This document shows positions 33,051-42,449 of a stretch of 64,000 bases of DNA, piece by piece. Both the position numbers and the translations under genes were made by a program. The notes below the pieces were generated by a model. The model worked only from the letters and a program-made list of their open reading frames with translations. It searched no databases and was not told the origin of the DNA. The stretch is from Rhodocyclaceae bacterium (GTDB lineage Bacteria > Pseudomonadota > Gammaproteobacteria > Burkholderiales > Rhodocyclaceae). Where the stretch lies: the NCBI GenBank assembly GCA_016721505.1, contig JADKHX010000003.1, positions 689,375-753,374 on the forward strand, written 5' to 3'. Position 1 is the stretch's first letter. Every line of letters begins with the position of its first letter.

Positions 33051-33860
33051 ATGGCCAAGCAAAAACCCGGTGCAAACCAAACCGTATTAATCACCGGCGC
33101 GTCCTCTGGCATCGGTGAGGCGCTTGCAGGATGTTTTGCTCGCGATGGGTTCAATCTGGTGCTCGTGGCCCGCAGCGCCGACAAACTCAAAACACTGGCG
33201 ACCCACCTGGCAGCCGAGCACGGTGTGAAGGCTTGGGTAGCGCCGACAGATTTGTCTAAGGGCGGCAATGCTGCGCTGTTGGCAGCCAAGATGAAGAAAG
33301 ACAAACACGCGATTGACGTATTGGTGAATTGTGCTGGCGTGTTGGAACATGGCCAGTTCGTCAAGATGCGGCCGGGGCGGCATCAGGAGTTGATCGACTT
33401 GAACGTATCCGCGCTCACAGAAATGCTGGCGCATTTTGTGCCGGCTATGGTGGCGCGTGGTCAAGGTCGCGTGTTGAACGTCGCTTCGGTTGCGGCGTTC
33501 CAACCAATACCATCGCTCGCAACCTATGCGGCAACCAAAGCCTACGTGTTATCGCTGACCGAATCATTGGCCGAGGAACTCAAAGGGACTGGAGTCACCA
33601 TTTCGGCTTTGTGTCCCGGCATTACCGCGACCAACATGGTCAGTATGGCCACTGAATCATCGGGCCTCCGGCTCCCCGGCATACTCGTTGGTGAGGTGGG
33701 CAAAGTGGCCGAAGAAGGCTATCGCGCTTGTATGAAAGGCGAGGTGATCAAGGTGCCTGGTATCATCAATTTGGCGAGCATCCTGGCCGGGCGCGCAACG
33801 CCCAAATGGTTGTTGCGAAAAGTCACCGGGACGTTTGGCAGGGCAACAGTAAAGGGCTAG
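33051..33860 (+). CDS. Short-chain dehydrogenase/reductase
   Basis: NAD(P)-dependent oxidoreductase of 269 residues; ATG at 33051 has AGGAG upstream. The nucleotide motif TGASSGIG, the NCAG motif (VLVNCAGVLE) and the catalytic SVAAF..YAATK set are intact. The C-terminal part is similar to a subgroup of SDRs of unclear substrate (YqjQ/DltE-like). Monocistronic. No partner genes point to a pathway. Confidence 0.92.
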   Translation: MAKQKPGANQTVLITGASSGIGEALAGCFARDGFNLVLVARSADKLKTLATHLAAEHGVKAWVAPTDLSKGGNAALLAAKMKKDKHAIDVLVNCAGVLEHGQFVKMRPGRHQELIDLNVSALTEMLAHFVPAMVARGQGRVLNVASVAAFQPIPSLATYAATKAYVLSLTESLAEELKGTGVTISALCPGITATNMVSMATESSGLRLPGILVGEVGKVAEEGYRACMKGEVIKVPGIINLASILAGRATPKWLLRKVTGTFGRATVKG

Positions 33861-33940
33861 CGATTCGCCGATTTGTGTCTGGAATGCCTTGAATCATCAC
33901 AGGCGTTAACATGCTGATCTCGCCTCATTGCCTACGCCAA

Positions 33941-34993
33941 ATGAATTCCACAACAGCACAGTTGAGTCAGGTTGATCTTGCCACGCAGCACATCCGCGAC
34001 ATCCTCTCGCTGGCCATTAAACATACCGACGCGCGACGCGCCATCATCGTTGCCGATTCCGGTTGCGCATTGGCGCTGACGCTGGCTGAGGCTTATCGCC
34101 GATGTCTGCCTGGCGCACAGTTTGTTGATTTTGACGCGGTCACACCGCAAGCGGTACTAGATGCATTCGCGACTTTGGCGGCGCGAGATTTAGTGGTCTT
34201 GATTCAATCGACCAGTTTTCGACTCGAAGCTTTTCGCATTCGCGTGGAGTTGTTCAAGCGTGGTCTGAAAGTTATCGAACATCCGCACCTGAGCCGTATG
34301 ACCGGCGTGCAGACTGACTACTATGTCGAGTCGTTGGCGTACGACCAAAACTACTATCGTGGTGTGGGTCTTGCGCTCAAGGCGCGCATTGACGCGGCAG
34401 AGTTTGGCGTGGTGAATAGTGGCGGTGAGCAACTCGTGTTTGGCTCGCCGTTTGAATCAGCCAAGTTAAATATCGGTGACTATTCGGGCATGCCGAATGT
34501 CGGCGGACAGTTTCCCCTGGGTGAAGTGTTTACCGAGGCCAAGGACTTGGAAGCAGTGCGCGGACGGGTGCGAATTTTCGCGTTTGGCGACACAACTTAT
34601 TCGGTGAATTTGCCGCCTGATCCGATTACTTTAATTGTCGAAAAAGGTCGTGTGGTCGGCACTGAAAATTCGACAGCGGAATTTGATGCAGTTCTGGCTA
34701 ACATTCGCGCTGCCGAAGGCGAAGTGTGGTTACGCGAGCTGGGCTTTGGCATGAATCGCGCGTTTTCGGTTGATCGTGTGGTGACCGACATTGGCACCTA
34801 TGAGCGCATGTGCGGCATACATTTATCGCTCGGTGCCAAGCATGGCGTGTATAGCAAACCTAATATTCGTCGTGCCGAAGCGCGTCATCATGTGGATGTG
34901 TTTGCGGTCACCGAATCGGTGGTGCTCGATGATGAACTTGTGTTCCATAGCGGCGCCTGGCAAGTCAAAAATCTGCTTGAGAAGGCGGCGTGA
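33941..34993 (+). CDS. M29-like aminopeptidase/metalloprotein
   Basis: About 350 residues from the ATG at 33941; an ATG at 33911 in the same frame is equally possible. The N-terminal half is a Rossmann-like domain and the C-terminal half holds candidate metal ligands in GEVFTEA, RELGFGMNR, GIHLSLG and HHVDVF, which fit the M29 (aminopeptidase T) layout. It overlaps the next hydrolase gene (TGATG), so they are translationally coupled. Activity and substrate are not shown. Confidence 0.72.
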   Translation: MNSTTAQLSQVDLATQHIRDILSLAIKHTDARRAIIVADSGCALALTLAEAYRRCLPGAQFVDFDAVTPQAVLDAFATLAARDLVVLIQSTSFRLEAFRIRVELFKRGLKVIEHPHLSRMTGVQTDYYVESLAYDQNYYRGVGLALKARIDAAEFGVVNSGGEQLVFGSPFESAKLNIGDYSGMPNVGGQFPLGEVFTEAKDLEAVRGRVRIFAFGDTTYSVNLPPDPITLIVEKGRVVGTENSTAEFDAVLANIRAAEGEVWLRELGFGMNRAFSVDRVVTDIGTYERMCGIHLSLGAKHGVYSKPNIRRAEARHHVDVFAVTESVVLDDELVFHSGAWQVKNLLEKAA

Positions 34994-35799
34994 TGCAAAC
35001 GCAAATAGATGTCGATGGCATTACGGTTTTCATCGAAGGCGAGGGCGAAGAAACTTTGCTGATGATTCATGGCTGGCCGGATACGCATCGGCTGTGGGAC
35101 AGCACGGTGGCAGCGCTTAACGGCAGTTATCGCTGTGTGCGGTTTACGCTGCCGGGTTTTGACTTGTCGAAAGCACCTGCCGCACCTTCGCTAGAACAAA
35201 TTACGGCAACGATTTTGCGGGTGGTGAATGCGGTTTGCCCAAACGAAAAAATCACTTTGGTGTTGCACGATTGGGGCTGCATTTTCGGCTACGAGTTCGC
35301 TGCGCAACATGCGGATCGGGTGGCGCGAATCGTTGCAGTTGATATTGGCGACTACAACACTACGGCCTTTGCCAAGAGCTTGGCCACTTCAGCAAAGCTG
35401 GCAATTTTTGGCTACCAATTTTGGCTTGCTGTGGCGTGGAAGCTAGGCAATTTCGGTTTGGCGGGACTCGCCAATGCGATGACCCGATTCATGGCCGGCA
35501 AAATGCGCTGCCCAAATCCGCCATCGGTTATTCAATGGCAACAAAATTACCCCTATGCCATGCGCTGGTTTGGCTCGCAAGGCGGCTTGAGCCACACCCT
35601 AGTGGTCGCGCCGTCGGTACCGCTGCTTTACATTTATGGTGCGCGCAAACCCTTCATGTTTCATTCGACCGATTGGCTGCAAGCCTTGCCAATGCGTGCG
35701 GGCAGCGAAGCGCAGGCCTTCGACACCGGGCACTGGGTGATGGTGCAAGCGACTGAACAATTCAACGCCTGCATTGCAAAATGGCTTGCCTACAAATGA
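34993..35799 (+). CDS. Alpha/beta hydrolase with aspartate nucleophile (epoxide hydrolase-like)
   Basis: Hydrolase of 268 residues starting at the ATG that overlaps the previous stop. The oxyanion segment is HGWPD, and the nucleophile elbow reads LHDWGCIFG, with Asp instead of Ser, as in epoxide hydrolases and haloalkane dehalogenases. The terminal His lies in DTGHWVM. The lid region (about 130-200) is hydrophobic. Paired with the M29-like gene; the common substrate, if any, is unknown. Its end overlaps the convergent TauE/SafE-like gene by ten bases. Confidence 0.85.
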   Translation: MQTQIDVDGITVFIEGEGEETLLMIHGWPDTHRLWDSTVAALNGSYRCVRFTLPGFDLSKAPAAPSLEQITATILRVVNAVCPNEKITLVLHDWGCIFGYEFAAQHADRVARIVAVDIGDYNTTAFAKSLATSAKLAIFGYQFWLAVAWKLGNFGLAGLANAMTRFMAGKMRCPNPPSVIQWQQNYPYAMRWFGSQGGLSHTLVVAPSVPLLYIYGARKPFMFHSTDWLQALPMRAGSEAQAFDTGHWVMVQATEQFNACIAKWLAYK

Positions 35800-36509
35800 C
35801 AGACCACGCCAGCCCACAATCGCCCGCCTAAATCGCTCGCATTGAGCAATCCCCACAAGCCAAAGCACAGCACCAGCAAACCTGCCGACAAGCGTAAGGC
35901 ACGGCCTTGAACCACATGGCGGAATTTCGCCAGCAATAGTCCGGCCGCCATCAAATTCGGCAGCGTGCCCAGACCAAACACCAGCATGGTCGCGGCGCCG
36001 CGCAAGGCGCTGCCGGTGAGCAGGGTCATCGCCAGCACGCTGTACACCAAACCGCACGGCAACCAACCCCACAACATGCCCAACGGGAAGGCTTGGGCGA
36101 TGGTTTGTGCGGGAAGGAAACGTTTTGTATAGGGTTGCACCCGCCGCCATAAATAGTGACCGGCACGTTCGGTAAAAGCCAGGCTCTGGGTGATGCCAAT
36201 GAGATACAAGCCTAGCGCAACCATCATCAGATTGGCGGCGATATACAAACTCATTTGCACCGGCAAAGCGCCGTTGAGCAGCAAGCCCAAACTACCCAAA
36301 CCGCCCATGATGGCACCGGCAATCGCATAGCTGCTAATGCGACCGATGTTGTAGGCCAAATGCAAATGCCACGCAGGTGGCGTTGCCGTTTTCAGGATGC
36401 CATTTGGCTGAAAACTCAAAGCAGAAACAATCCCGCCGCACATACCAGCGCAGTGCACGCCGCCAAGCAGGCCAATTAGAAATACTGCGAGGAAACCGGA
36501 ATCAGGCAT
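35790..36509 (-). CDS. Sulfite exporter TauE/SafE-like (UreH_2) membrane protein
   Basis: Six- or seven-helix membrane protein of 239 residues. HCAGMCGG near residue 19 and GWLPCGLVY near residue 150 are the paired cysteine motifs of the UreH_2 / DsbD-like transmembrane family, often encoded near cbb3 oxidase and FNR genes where it helps metal (copper) handling for the oxidase. Here hemN and fnr are within 4 kb, but no oxidase genes are visible. The exact role is inferred from this context only. Confidence 0.82.
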   Translation of the reverse strand: MPDSGFLAVFLIGLLGGVHCAGMCGGIVSALSFQPNGILKTATPPAWHLHLAYNIGRISSYAIAGAIMGGLGSLGLLLNGALPVQMSLYIAANLMMVALGLYLIGITQSLAFTERAGHYLWRRVQPYTKRFLPAQTIAQAFPLGMLWGWLPCGLVYSVLAMTLLTGSALRGAATMLVFGLGTLPNLMAAGLLLAKFRHVVQGRALRLSAGLLVLCFGLWGLLNASDLGGRLWAGVVCHL

Positions 36510-36519
36510 TAGGGTTTTG

Positions 36520-36588
36520 TAGGTCGGAATTTATTCCGACACGGACATGATCGACGCGAAAAAACGTCGGAATAAATTCCGACCTACG
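36520..36588. repeat. REP-like long hairpin, copy 1
   Basis: Arms of 22 bases, GTAGGTCGG...TCCGAC and its exact reverse complement, enclose a 25-bp spacer; each arm is itself centred on the palindrome TCGGAATTTATTCCGA. A second copy lies at 42917-42985. The layout resembles REP/BIME elements spread by RAYT transposases, though no RAYT gene is in view. Confidence 0.9.
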
Positions 36589-36729
36589 ATAATCAAAGTG
36601 CTGCGTCCAATCATTGAGGAATTTCGTTAGTTGGTAGTGGTGTGCAGTGTCGGCTTTACACAGCCGACCCGCTACGCGGGCGCAAAGCAGTGCTTTGCGA
36701 GTTCCCCGCTTCGCCGCCATCATATCCCG

Positions 36730-38885
36730 TTAAATCTTAATTTCCAGCCTCAAGGACCAGACCGTATAGGTCTGGGCGACAACGCTGGAGGTCTGTGTAA
36801 ACGTTGTACCGACAAATTGACTACCGCTCAAAGAATCATCGGCCAGCGCGTTGTTGGCCGACAAGCGTAGTTGCGCGTTGGGTGTGAATTTCCACAGGCC
36901 ATACAAATCGAATTGGCGTTTAACGCCAACACTTGCCGCCTGTGTGGCGCTGCTTTGCACGAGGTAGGCCGGTGTCCAATTCAGACTGCCGCCGAGCGTT
37001 AACGGCAAATGCGCCAAGCGATAATCGAGACCCAGATTGGCAGTTTGTTTGGCTTGCTGGTCGAGCCGATTGTTCGGCCCCGGAATGCTGTCAACCTTGG
37101 ACCAGAAGCGACTGTAATTGGCACGCAAATCGACCGCTGGCGCGTCGGTCATGAAATCACTCAATTGACATTTTGCTTCCAGCTCTATGCCTGATGTCGT
37201 CGCCTTGCCAATGTTCCGTGGCGCAGAAACCCAGCGCGGACCGAGGCTTCCGCTGGGATCGTTTTGCAGGCTGATATCGCGGCGTATCAGGTCACTAATT
37301 TCTCGGCGAAACATTCCCGCGCTCATTACACCGCTGCGTCCTAAGTAGTGCTCAAAAGCGAAATCCAGTCCGGTTGCCAATTCCGGCTTCAAGGCTGGAT
37401 TACCTGTGCGGTCGGGCGTGACGGGCGTATTTACGTCAGCCAAGCTCGGCAGTGCAATTAAATCGGCCAAAGTCGGCGGGCGATAACTTTTAGTCAGACT
37501 CAAGCGGATTTGATCGCGGCCTGAACTCGAAAGTTCGGGCAAGCGCCACACGCCATGCAGAACCGGGCTGAACACACTGCTGGTGTTTTTTACTTTGAGC
37601 AAATTGGAATCACTTTTGGTTTCTACGCCTTCCCAGCGCAAACCAAAATAGGTCGCCCAAGTTTTGCTGATATCCCATTCATCCTGTACAAATGCAGCAA
37701 GCTTTCGTGATTGTGAATCGTAGTCATCGCCCGAGCCAGCGAATCTCGGTAATCCGTTGGCGAGCGAAATTTTCTGCTGCGCACGTTTGCCAAACTCGCT
37801 GTCCCAGCCTGCGGCAAAGGTATGTCCGTCGCCGAGTGGTGAGCTATATTTGCCAGCGAAATTGAGATTTGAATCACTGCTGTTGTTAGTATCCAGCAAG
37901 GTACGCAACAGTAAATGAGCCGCATCAAATTGCTCGCGCGTGGTGCTTGCGTCGCTCTTACCTTGCCCCAATCCAAACTTAATTTCCAAACGCGCACCAC
38001 CATCAATTTTGTGTTGATAGTTACCAAAACCCCGCGCGAAGGTACCCTCATTGGTGCCGGTCGACGTCGCAAAGGCGTAAGGCGAAATTCCAACCGGCTC
38101 AGTCAGTAGCGTTTTGCTGTCGGAGTTGGTGCGCGAGCTCACGACAAAAGCTTGAAACATCAAAGTGTAACACTCTGATCTTCGAGCACAGCGCCCACTG
38201 TGTTCTGTGTCAAATTCAAAGTCAGCACATCGTCGACTTGGATATTCTGAAACGCTGATGCAGTAAGTGAATAATTGAGTGCACCCACATCACCAGAATG
38301 CGTCACGGAAATATTTGGACTGTGATTGCCAGCTTCCATCGAATCGCTGACGCGCCATTGGGTCTGGGCTTGTTTATAGCCCTCGCGCAGCACAATATTG
38401 ATGGTGCCGGCAACGGCTTGCGTGCTGAATTCGGCAACAGTGCCGCGTATTACTTCTATGCGTTCGACTTGATCTGGCGGCAGCGTGTCGAGAGAAAAAC
38501 CTGCCGGTGGGCGTTCGCCGTTGAGCAAAATTTGCGTGTAACCATTACCCAAGCCACGCATCCGCACGCCACCTCCGCGTCCTGGTCTGCCGCCCATGGT
38601 CACGCCGGGCAGCCGTTTGAGAATTTCGGTGACTGCGGAATCGCCGTTGCGATCTAGTTCTTCACGGCCAAAAATCAATTTGGATGCGGTCGAACTGCGA
38701 CGTTGGTCGGTTTCGTTTTGCTTTTCGGCGCGAATAATGATTTTTTGCGGCTCGGCATCATCAGCGCTTTGTTGTGTCGGCGGCGGAGGATCGGCTTGCG
38801 CCGCTGGCGCTGCGTAGGCTAGTTGGATTGCGCTAGCGAGCGCGCCAATAAGGACAGCTGAGTTGGAGAAGTATTGTTCGCGCAT
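36730..38885 (-). pseudogene. TonB-dependent outer membrane receptor, split in two frames
   Basis: The first piece (38885-38160) has a signal peptide, a plug domain with the usual LKRLPGV and a barrel start; the second (38163-36730) is the rest of the beta-barrel, ending in the hydrophobic pattern YTVWSLRLEIKI with alternating residues. The pieces meet at an overlapping ACTTTGATG where the frame changes, and a short barrel segment may be missing there. Combined length near 718 residues is normal for a FecA-like receptor. It would import iron chelates or cobalamin. A real split gene or a sequence error are both possible. Confidence 0.8.
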
Positions 38886-38938
38886 GGATGCATTTTCACA
38901 TGCGCGCTTGACGATAATTGTTGCGCCAATGTAAAGCC

Positions 38939-40339
38939 TTAGATCACCTTGGAATAGCGCACCCGTTCTTGCTCTGCCCGCAAATAGCGGTCGAACACCA
39001 TCGCAATGGCGCGTACCAGCAAACGCCCGCGTGGCAGCACATTGATCCAGTTTGATTCGATGCAGAGCAAACCGCTTTGTTCCATTTCTTGGAGGGCAAG
39101 CAATTCAGGTGCGAAATAGCTTCTGAAATCGATCAAGTGAGCGATTTCAATCGCTTCAATTGAGAGTTCGAAATGGCACATCAGAGCGCCGATGATGCTG
39201 CGTCGAAGCAAGTCGTCGGGACTGAGTACGACACCGCGCATCACCGGCAATTCGTCTCTATCCAAACAATCATAATAGTCGTCCAGCGTGCGTACATTTT
39301 GGCCATAAGTCGGTCCGACTTTGCTAATCGCCGAGACTCCAAAGGACAGTAAATCGGCATCGGCGTGGGTCGAATAGCCCTGAAAATTTCTATGCAAGCG
39401 ACCGCGTCGTTGCGCTATTGCTAATTCATCATCGGGCTTGGCAAAGTGATCCATGCCGATAAACACATAGCCCGCTTCGCGCATTCGACGAATTGCTAGT
39501 TGCAAAATTTGCAGGCGCGCTTCTGGCGATGGCAAATCGGCCTCGTTGATGCGCCGTTGCGGCTTGGCAAGGTTAGGAACATGCGCGTAGTTGTAAATCG
39601 ACAGGCGGTCCGGAGAGAGGGCGATAACCTCGTCGAGCGTTCGATTAAAACTCACCACGTTTTGATGTGGCAATCCGTAAATCAAATCTAGCGAGATACC
39701 TTTAAAGCCGAATTCGCGCGCCGCCTCCATCACTGCGCGTGTTTCGTCCAGTGTTTGGATGCGATTGACCGCTGCTTGCACCCGAGGATCAAAATCCTGT
39801 ACGCCTATGCTCATGCGATTGAAACCCAATTCGGCGAGCAATTTGACCGTATCGCGGCTAAGCCATCTTGGATCCACTTCAATTGAAAACTCGCCGCCAG
39901 CAATTAAATTGAAATGCTGACGAATGTGTGCCATCAACTGACGCATTTCATCGTCAGAAAGAAAGGTCGGCGTGCCGCCACCAAAATGCAATTGCACAAC
40001 ATCGCGACTGCCATCAACCAAGCCAGCCACTAGGGCTAGTTCCTTAGCCAAATACTTAATGTACTTGGCCGAGCGCCCATGATCTTTGGTGATTATTTTG
40101 TTGCAAGCACAGTAATAACATATGCTGCGGCAAAATGGCAGATGCACGTACAATGAAAGTGGTCGGCTCAAACCCAAACCACCACCATCAACGGTGCGCC
40201 GGGTGAGCCAATGACAATAGTCCCGTGCAGCAAACGCTTCAATGAAACGATCAGCAGTCGGGTATGAGGTGTAGCGCGGTCCGCTCACGTCATATTTCGA
40301 TATCAATGACGAATCAAAAATTAGCTCTTGTGTATGCAT
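38939..40339 (-). CDS. hemN: Oxygen-independent coproporphyrinogen III oxidase
   Basis: Radical SAM enzyme of heme synthesis that decarboxylates coproporphyrinogen III to protoporphyrinogen IX without oxygen. ATG at 40339 gives 466 residues; longer starts would cross the FNR box. YTSYPTADRF near the N-terminus and the cluster motif CRSICYYCAC (CxxxCxxC) are diagnostic, as is FGGGTPTFL. Divergent from fnr with a perfect FNR box between them, so anaerobic induction is expected. Length and motifs are complete. Confidence 0.96.
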   Translation of the reverse strand: MHTQELIFDSSLISKYDVSGPRYTSYPTADRFIEAFAARDYCHWLTRRTVDGGGLGLSRPLSLYVHLPFCRSICYYCACNKIITKDHGRSAKYIKYLAKELALVAGLVDGSRDVVQLHFGGGTPTFLSDDEMRQLMAHIRQHFNLIAGGEFSIEVDPRWLSRDTVKLLAELGFNRMSIGVQDFDPRVQAAVNRIQTLDETRAVMEAAREFGFKGISLDLIYGLPHQNVVSFNRTLDEVIALSPDRLSIYNYAHVPNLAKPQRRINEADLPSPEARLQILQLAIRRMREAGYVFIGMDHFAKPDDELAIAQRRGRLHRNFQGYSTHADADLLSFGVSAISKVGPTYGQNVRTLDDYYDCLDRDELPVMRGVVLSPDDLLRRSIIGALMCHFELSIEAIEIAHLIDFRSYFAPELLALQEMEQSGLLCIESNWINVLPRGRLLVRAIAMVFDRYLRAEQERVRYSKVI

Positions 40340-40379
40340 GATCTCCAATAACAGGATGAACCTCAGAAATTTTGCCACA

Positions 40380-40393
40380 TTGATAAAGATCAA
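40380..40393. promoter_or_regulatory. FNR box between hemN and fnr
   Basis: TTGATAAAGATCAA, a perfect TTGAT-N4-ATCAA site, lies 41 bp before the hemN start and 31 bp before the fnr start. It can serve hemN activation and fnr autoregulation. Confidence 0.92.
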
Positions 40394-40423
40394 TTGCTTT
40401 GCTTTTCTCCCAGGAATTCGTTC

Positions 40424-41176
40424 ATGAAAGCAGCGCCTGTGCAGCACCCGCCCGTCATCAAACTGCATGTGCTCAAAGACGCCTGCGCGCAATGCAGCGC
40501 CCGTGAGCTATGTTTGCCGCTGGGACTGAGCGACGATGAGCTACAGCGTTTGGATGAGATCGTCGCCACCCGCCAAAAACTGAAACGTGGCGAGCATTTA
40601 TATCGCTACGGCGATGCTTTCAGCGCCATTTACGCTATCAAAGTTGGCTTCTTCAAAACCGATGTGATTACCGAAGATGGCCGCGACCATGTCACCGGTT
40701 TTCATATGAATGGCGAAATTTTAGGCATGGATGGCATCAGCGGTGATGCCTACACCTGCAATGCGATTGCCTTGGAAGACAGTGAAGTTTGCGTGATTTC
40801 ATTTTCTGATCTTGAGCACCTGGCAACACTGATACCAACCTTGCAGCGACATTTTCATCGTGTGATGAGTCGCGAAATTGTGCGTGACCACGGCATCATG
40901 ATGTTGCTCGGCACGCTGCGCGCCGAAGAGCGGTTGGTGGCTTTTTTGCTTAACTTGTCTCAGCGTTACGCAGCACGTGGTTACTCGCCGACAGAATTTC
41001 ACTTACGTGCGACGCGTGACGAGATTGGCTCCTACCTCGGGTTGAAGCTTGAAACGGTGAGTCGTGGGCTTTCGCAATTGCAGGACAGCGGACTTATCGT
41101 GGTGCAGCAAAAATACATTCAAATTACAGCAATTGATGGACTCAAGAAAATGCTTCAGCACACACAAACTTGTTAG
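40424..41176 (+). CDS. fnr: FNR/ANR-type oxygen-sensing regulator
   Basis: Crp/Fnr-family activator of 250 residues; ATG at 40424 follows CAGGA. The N-terminal cluster cysteines are in CAQCSARELC and the fourth in YTCNAI near residue 111, as needed for an oxygen-labile [4Fe-4S] cluster. A cAMP-binding-like beta roll and dimer helix follow, then the HTH with ETVSRGLSQLQ, where E-SR matches FNR recognition of TTGAT. It likely controls hemN, itself and the downstream universal stress gene, all with FNR-like sites. Confidence 0.95.
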   Translation: MKAAPVQHPPVIKLHVLKDACAQCSARELCLPLGLSDDELQRLDEIVATRQKLKRGEHLYRYGDAFSAIYAIKVGFFKTDVITEDGRDHVTGFHMNGEILGMDGISGDAYTCNAIALEDSEVCVISFSDLEHLATLIPTLQRHFHRVMSREIVRDHGIMMLLGTLRAEERLVAFLLNLSQRYAARGYSPTEFHLRATRDEIGSYLGLKLETVSRGLSQLQDSGLIVVQQKYIQITAIDGLKKMLQHTQTC

Positions 41177-41207
41177 TTTATTTTGGTTCTTGTCGCATGC
41201 TCCGGGA

Positions 41208-41250
41208 TTGATCTGAGTCAACGCCACCGAAGTGCGGTGGCGTACACTTT
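41208..41250 (+). promoter_or_regulatory. FNR-type promoter of the universal stress gene
   Basis: TTGATCTGAGTCAA (41208-41221) differs from the FNR box at one position. A -10-like TACACT lies at 41243-41248, about 30 bp from the site centre, the spacing of a class II FNR promoter. Between them CGCCACC and GGTGGCG form a small hairpin. Confidence 0.75.
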
Positions 41251-41293
41251 CCATACGGCATCAGTTGCCATTCACTAGCCTAGAGGAAAAATC

Positions 41294-41740
41294 ATGTTCA
41301 AACACTTACTTGTTCCTACCGATGGCACAGAGTTTTCGACCACTACGGTGCAACGTGCCATCAAGTTCGCCAGTGAAGCTGGGGCGAAAGTGACTTTCTT
41401 TTATGCCAAGCCGGATTATTCGGTGGTGTTTTACGGTGAAGGTGTTTTGGTCGATCCAAACACACCGCAAGCCTTTGCCGAACAAACGGAACAGCGTGCG
41501 GCTGAGATACTTGCCGCGTGTCAAGCGATGGCTGTTGCCGGCGGTGTTGATTGTGAGATTAAGTCGGCAACTGGCGAACTTCCCTATCAAGCCATTATCG
41601 AATGTGCCGATCAAAGTGCTTGTGATTTGATTTTTATGGCGTCTCACGGAAGACGTGGTTTGTCTGCATTATTGCTCGGATCAGAGACGCAAAAGGTGTT
41701 GACCCACAGCAAAATTCCGGTATTGGTTTATCGTTCGTAA
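41294..41740 (+). CDS. Universal stress protein UspA-family
   Basis: Single-domain Usp of 148 residues. The start MFKHLLVPTDGTEFS and the ATP-binding loop HGRRGLSALLLGS followed by VLTHSKIPVLVY are typical. Preceded by AGAGG and an FNR-type promoter, so it is likely induced by low oxygen, as for anaerobic Usp proteins in related bacteria. Partner and biochemical output are unknown. Confidence 0.94.
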   Translation: MFKHLLVPTDGTEFSTTTVQRAIKFASEAGAKVTFFYAKPDYSVVFYGEGVLVDPNTPQAFAEQTEQRAAEILAACQAMAVAGGVDCEIKSATGELPYQAIIECADQSACDLIFMASHGRRGLSALLLGSETQKVLTHSKIPVLVYRS

Positions 41741-41782
41741 CCGCCTGGTTGAAGGCTGACCTAGTGCGCTAGGAGACTTTGT

Positions 41783-42403
41783 TTGGTGGAAGAAATTGAA
41801 ATTAAGTTGGCGCTGATGCCGACCGATCAAAGGCGCTTTATGCGTCATCCACTGTTGCGCTCGGCAACCGCACGAACCAATCAAATTCTCGACAATATTT
41901 ATTTCGACACACCGGATTTGGCGCTGAAAAAATACGGCGTTGCACTACGTATCCGGCGGCAGGGAAGATTACGTTTGCAGACCGTCAAGCTGGGCGGAAA
42001 AGCGGTGGCTGGTTTGAGTATTCGGCCGGAATGGGAAGTACCCTATCGCGGTCGGTTTGATTTTTCTGCGGTCGATAACCTCAAGGTGCGGCGCTGGTTG
42101 GAGCAGGCCGAAATTTTGAATCGCATCGCGCCACTTTTCCAAACACGATTTCGCCGGATCACTTGGCATTTGGCGTTGGAATCTGGTGGTGAGGTGTTGG
42201 TAGCGCTTGATCGCGGCGATATTTTTGCCGGCGGACTACACGAAAAATTGTCTGAAGTTGAATTGGAACTATCCGGCAGCAGGGACGTCGCCGCGCTGAA
42301 AAATATCAGCGAACAATTAATGCTGCGGGTGCCGCTAGCGCCTTCGGGTATCTCAAAGGCACAGCGGGCCTATGCCCTGTTGGCGACGGTCATAAAGCGG
42401 TAA
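41783..42403 (+). CDS. CYTH-domain triphosphate tunnel protein
   Basis: About 206 residues with the ExExK signature as EIEIKL at the N-terminus and further charged strands (RIRRQGRLRLQTVK, EVELEL) that line the tunnel of CYTH proteins. Family members hydrolyse inorganic triphosphate or bind polyphosphates. The start is TTG at 41783 or GTG at 41786, with AGGAG at 41771. No CHAD domain is attached. It precedes sixA on the same strand, 46 bp apart. Confidence 0.85.
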   Translation: MVEEIEIKLALMPTDQRRFMRHPLLRSATARTNQILDNIYFDTPDLALKKYGVALRIRRQGRLRLQTVKLGGKAVAGLSIRPEWEVPYRGRFDFSAVDNLKVRRWLEQAEILNRIAPLFQTRFRRITWHLALESGGEVLVALDRGDIFAGGLHEKLSEVELELSGSRDVAALKNISEQLMLRVPLAPSGISKAQRAYALLATVIKR

Positions 42404-42449
42404 CACCTGCCCTATAAACTGACCGCTCAAAGACAAATTGGAGTGTGCA

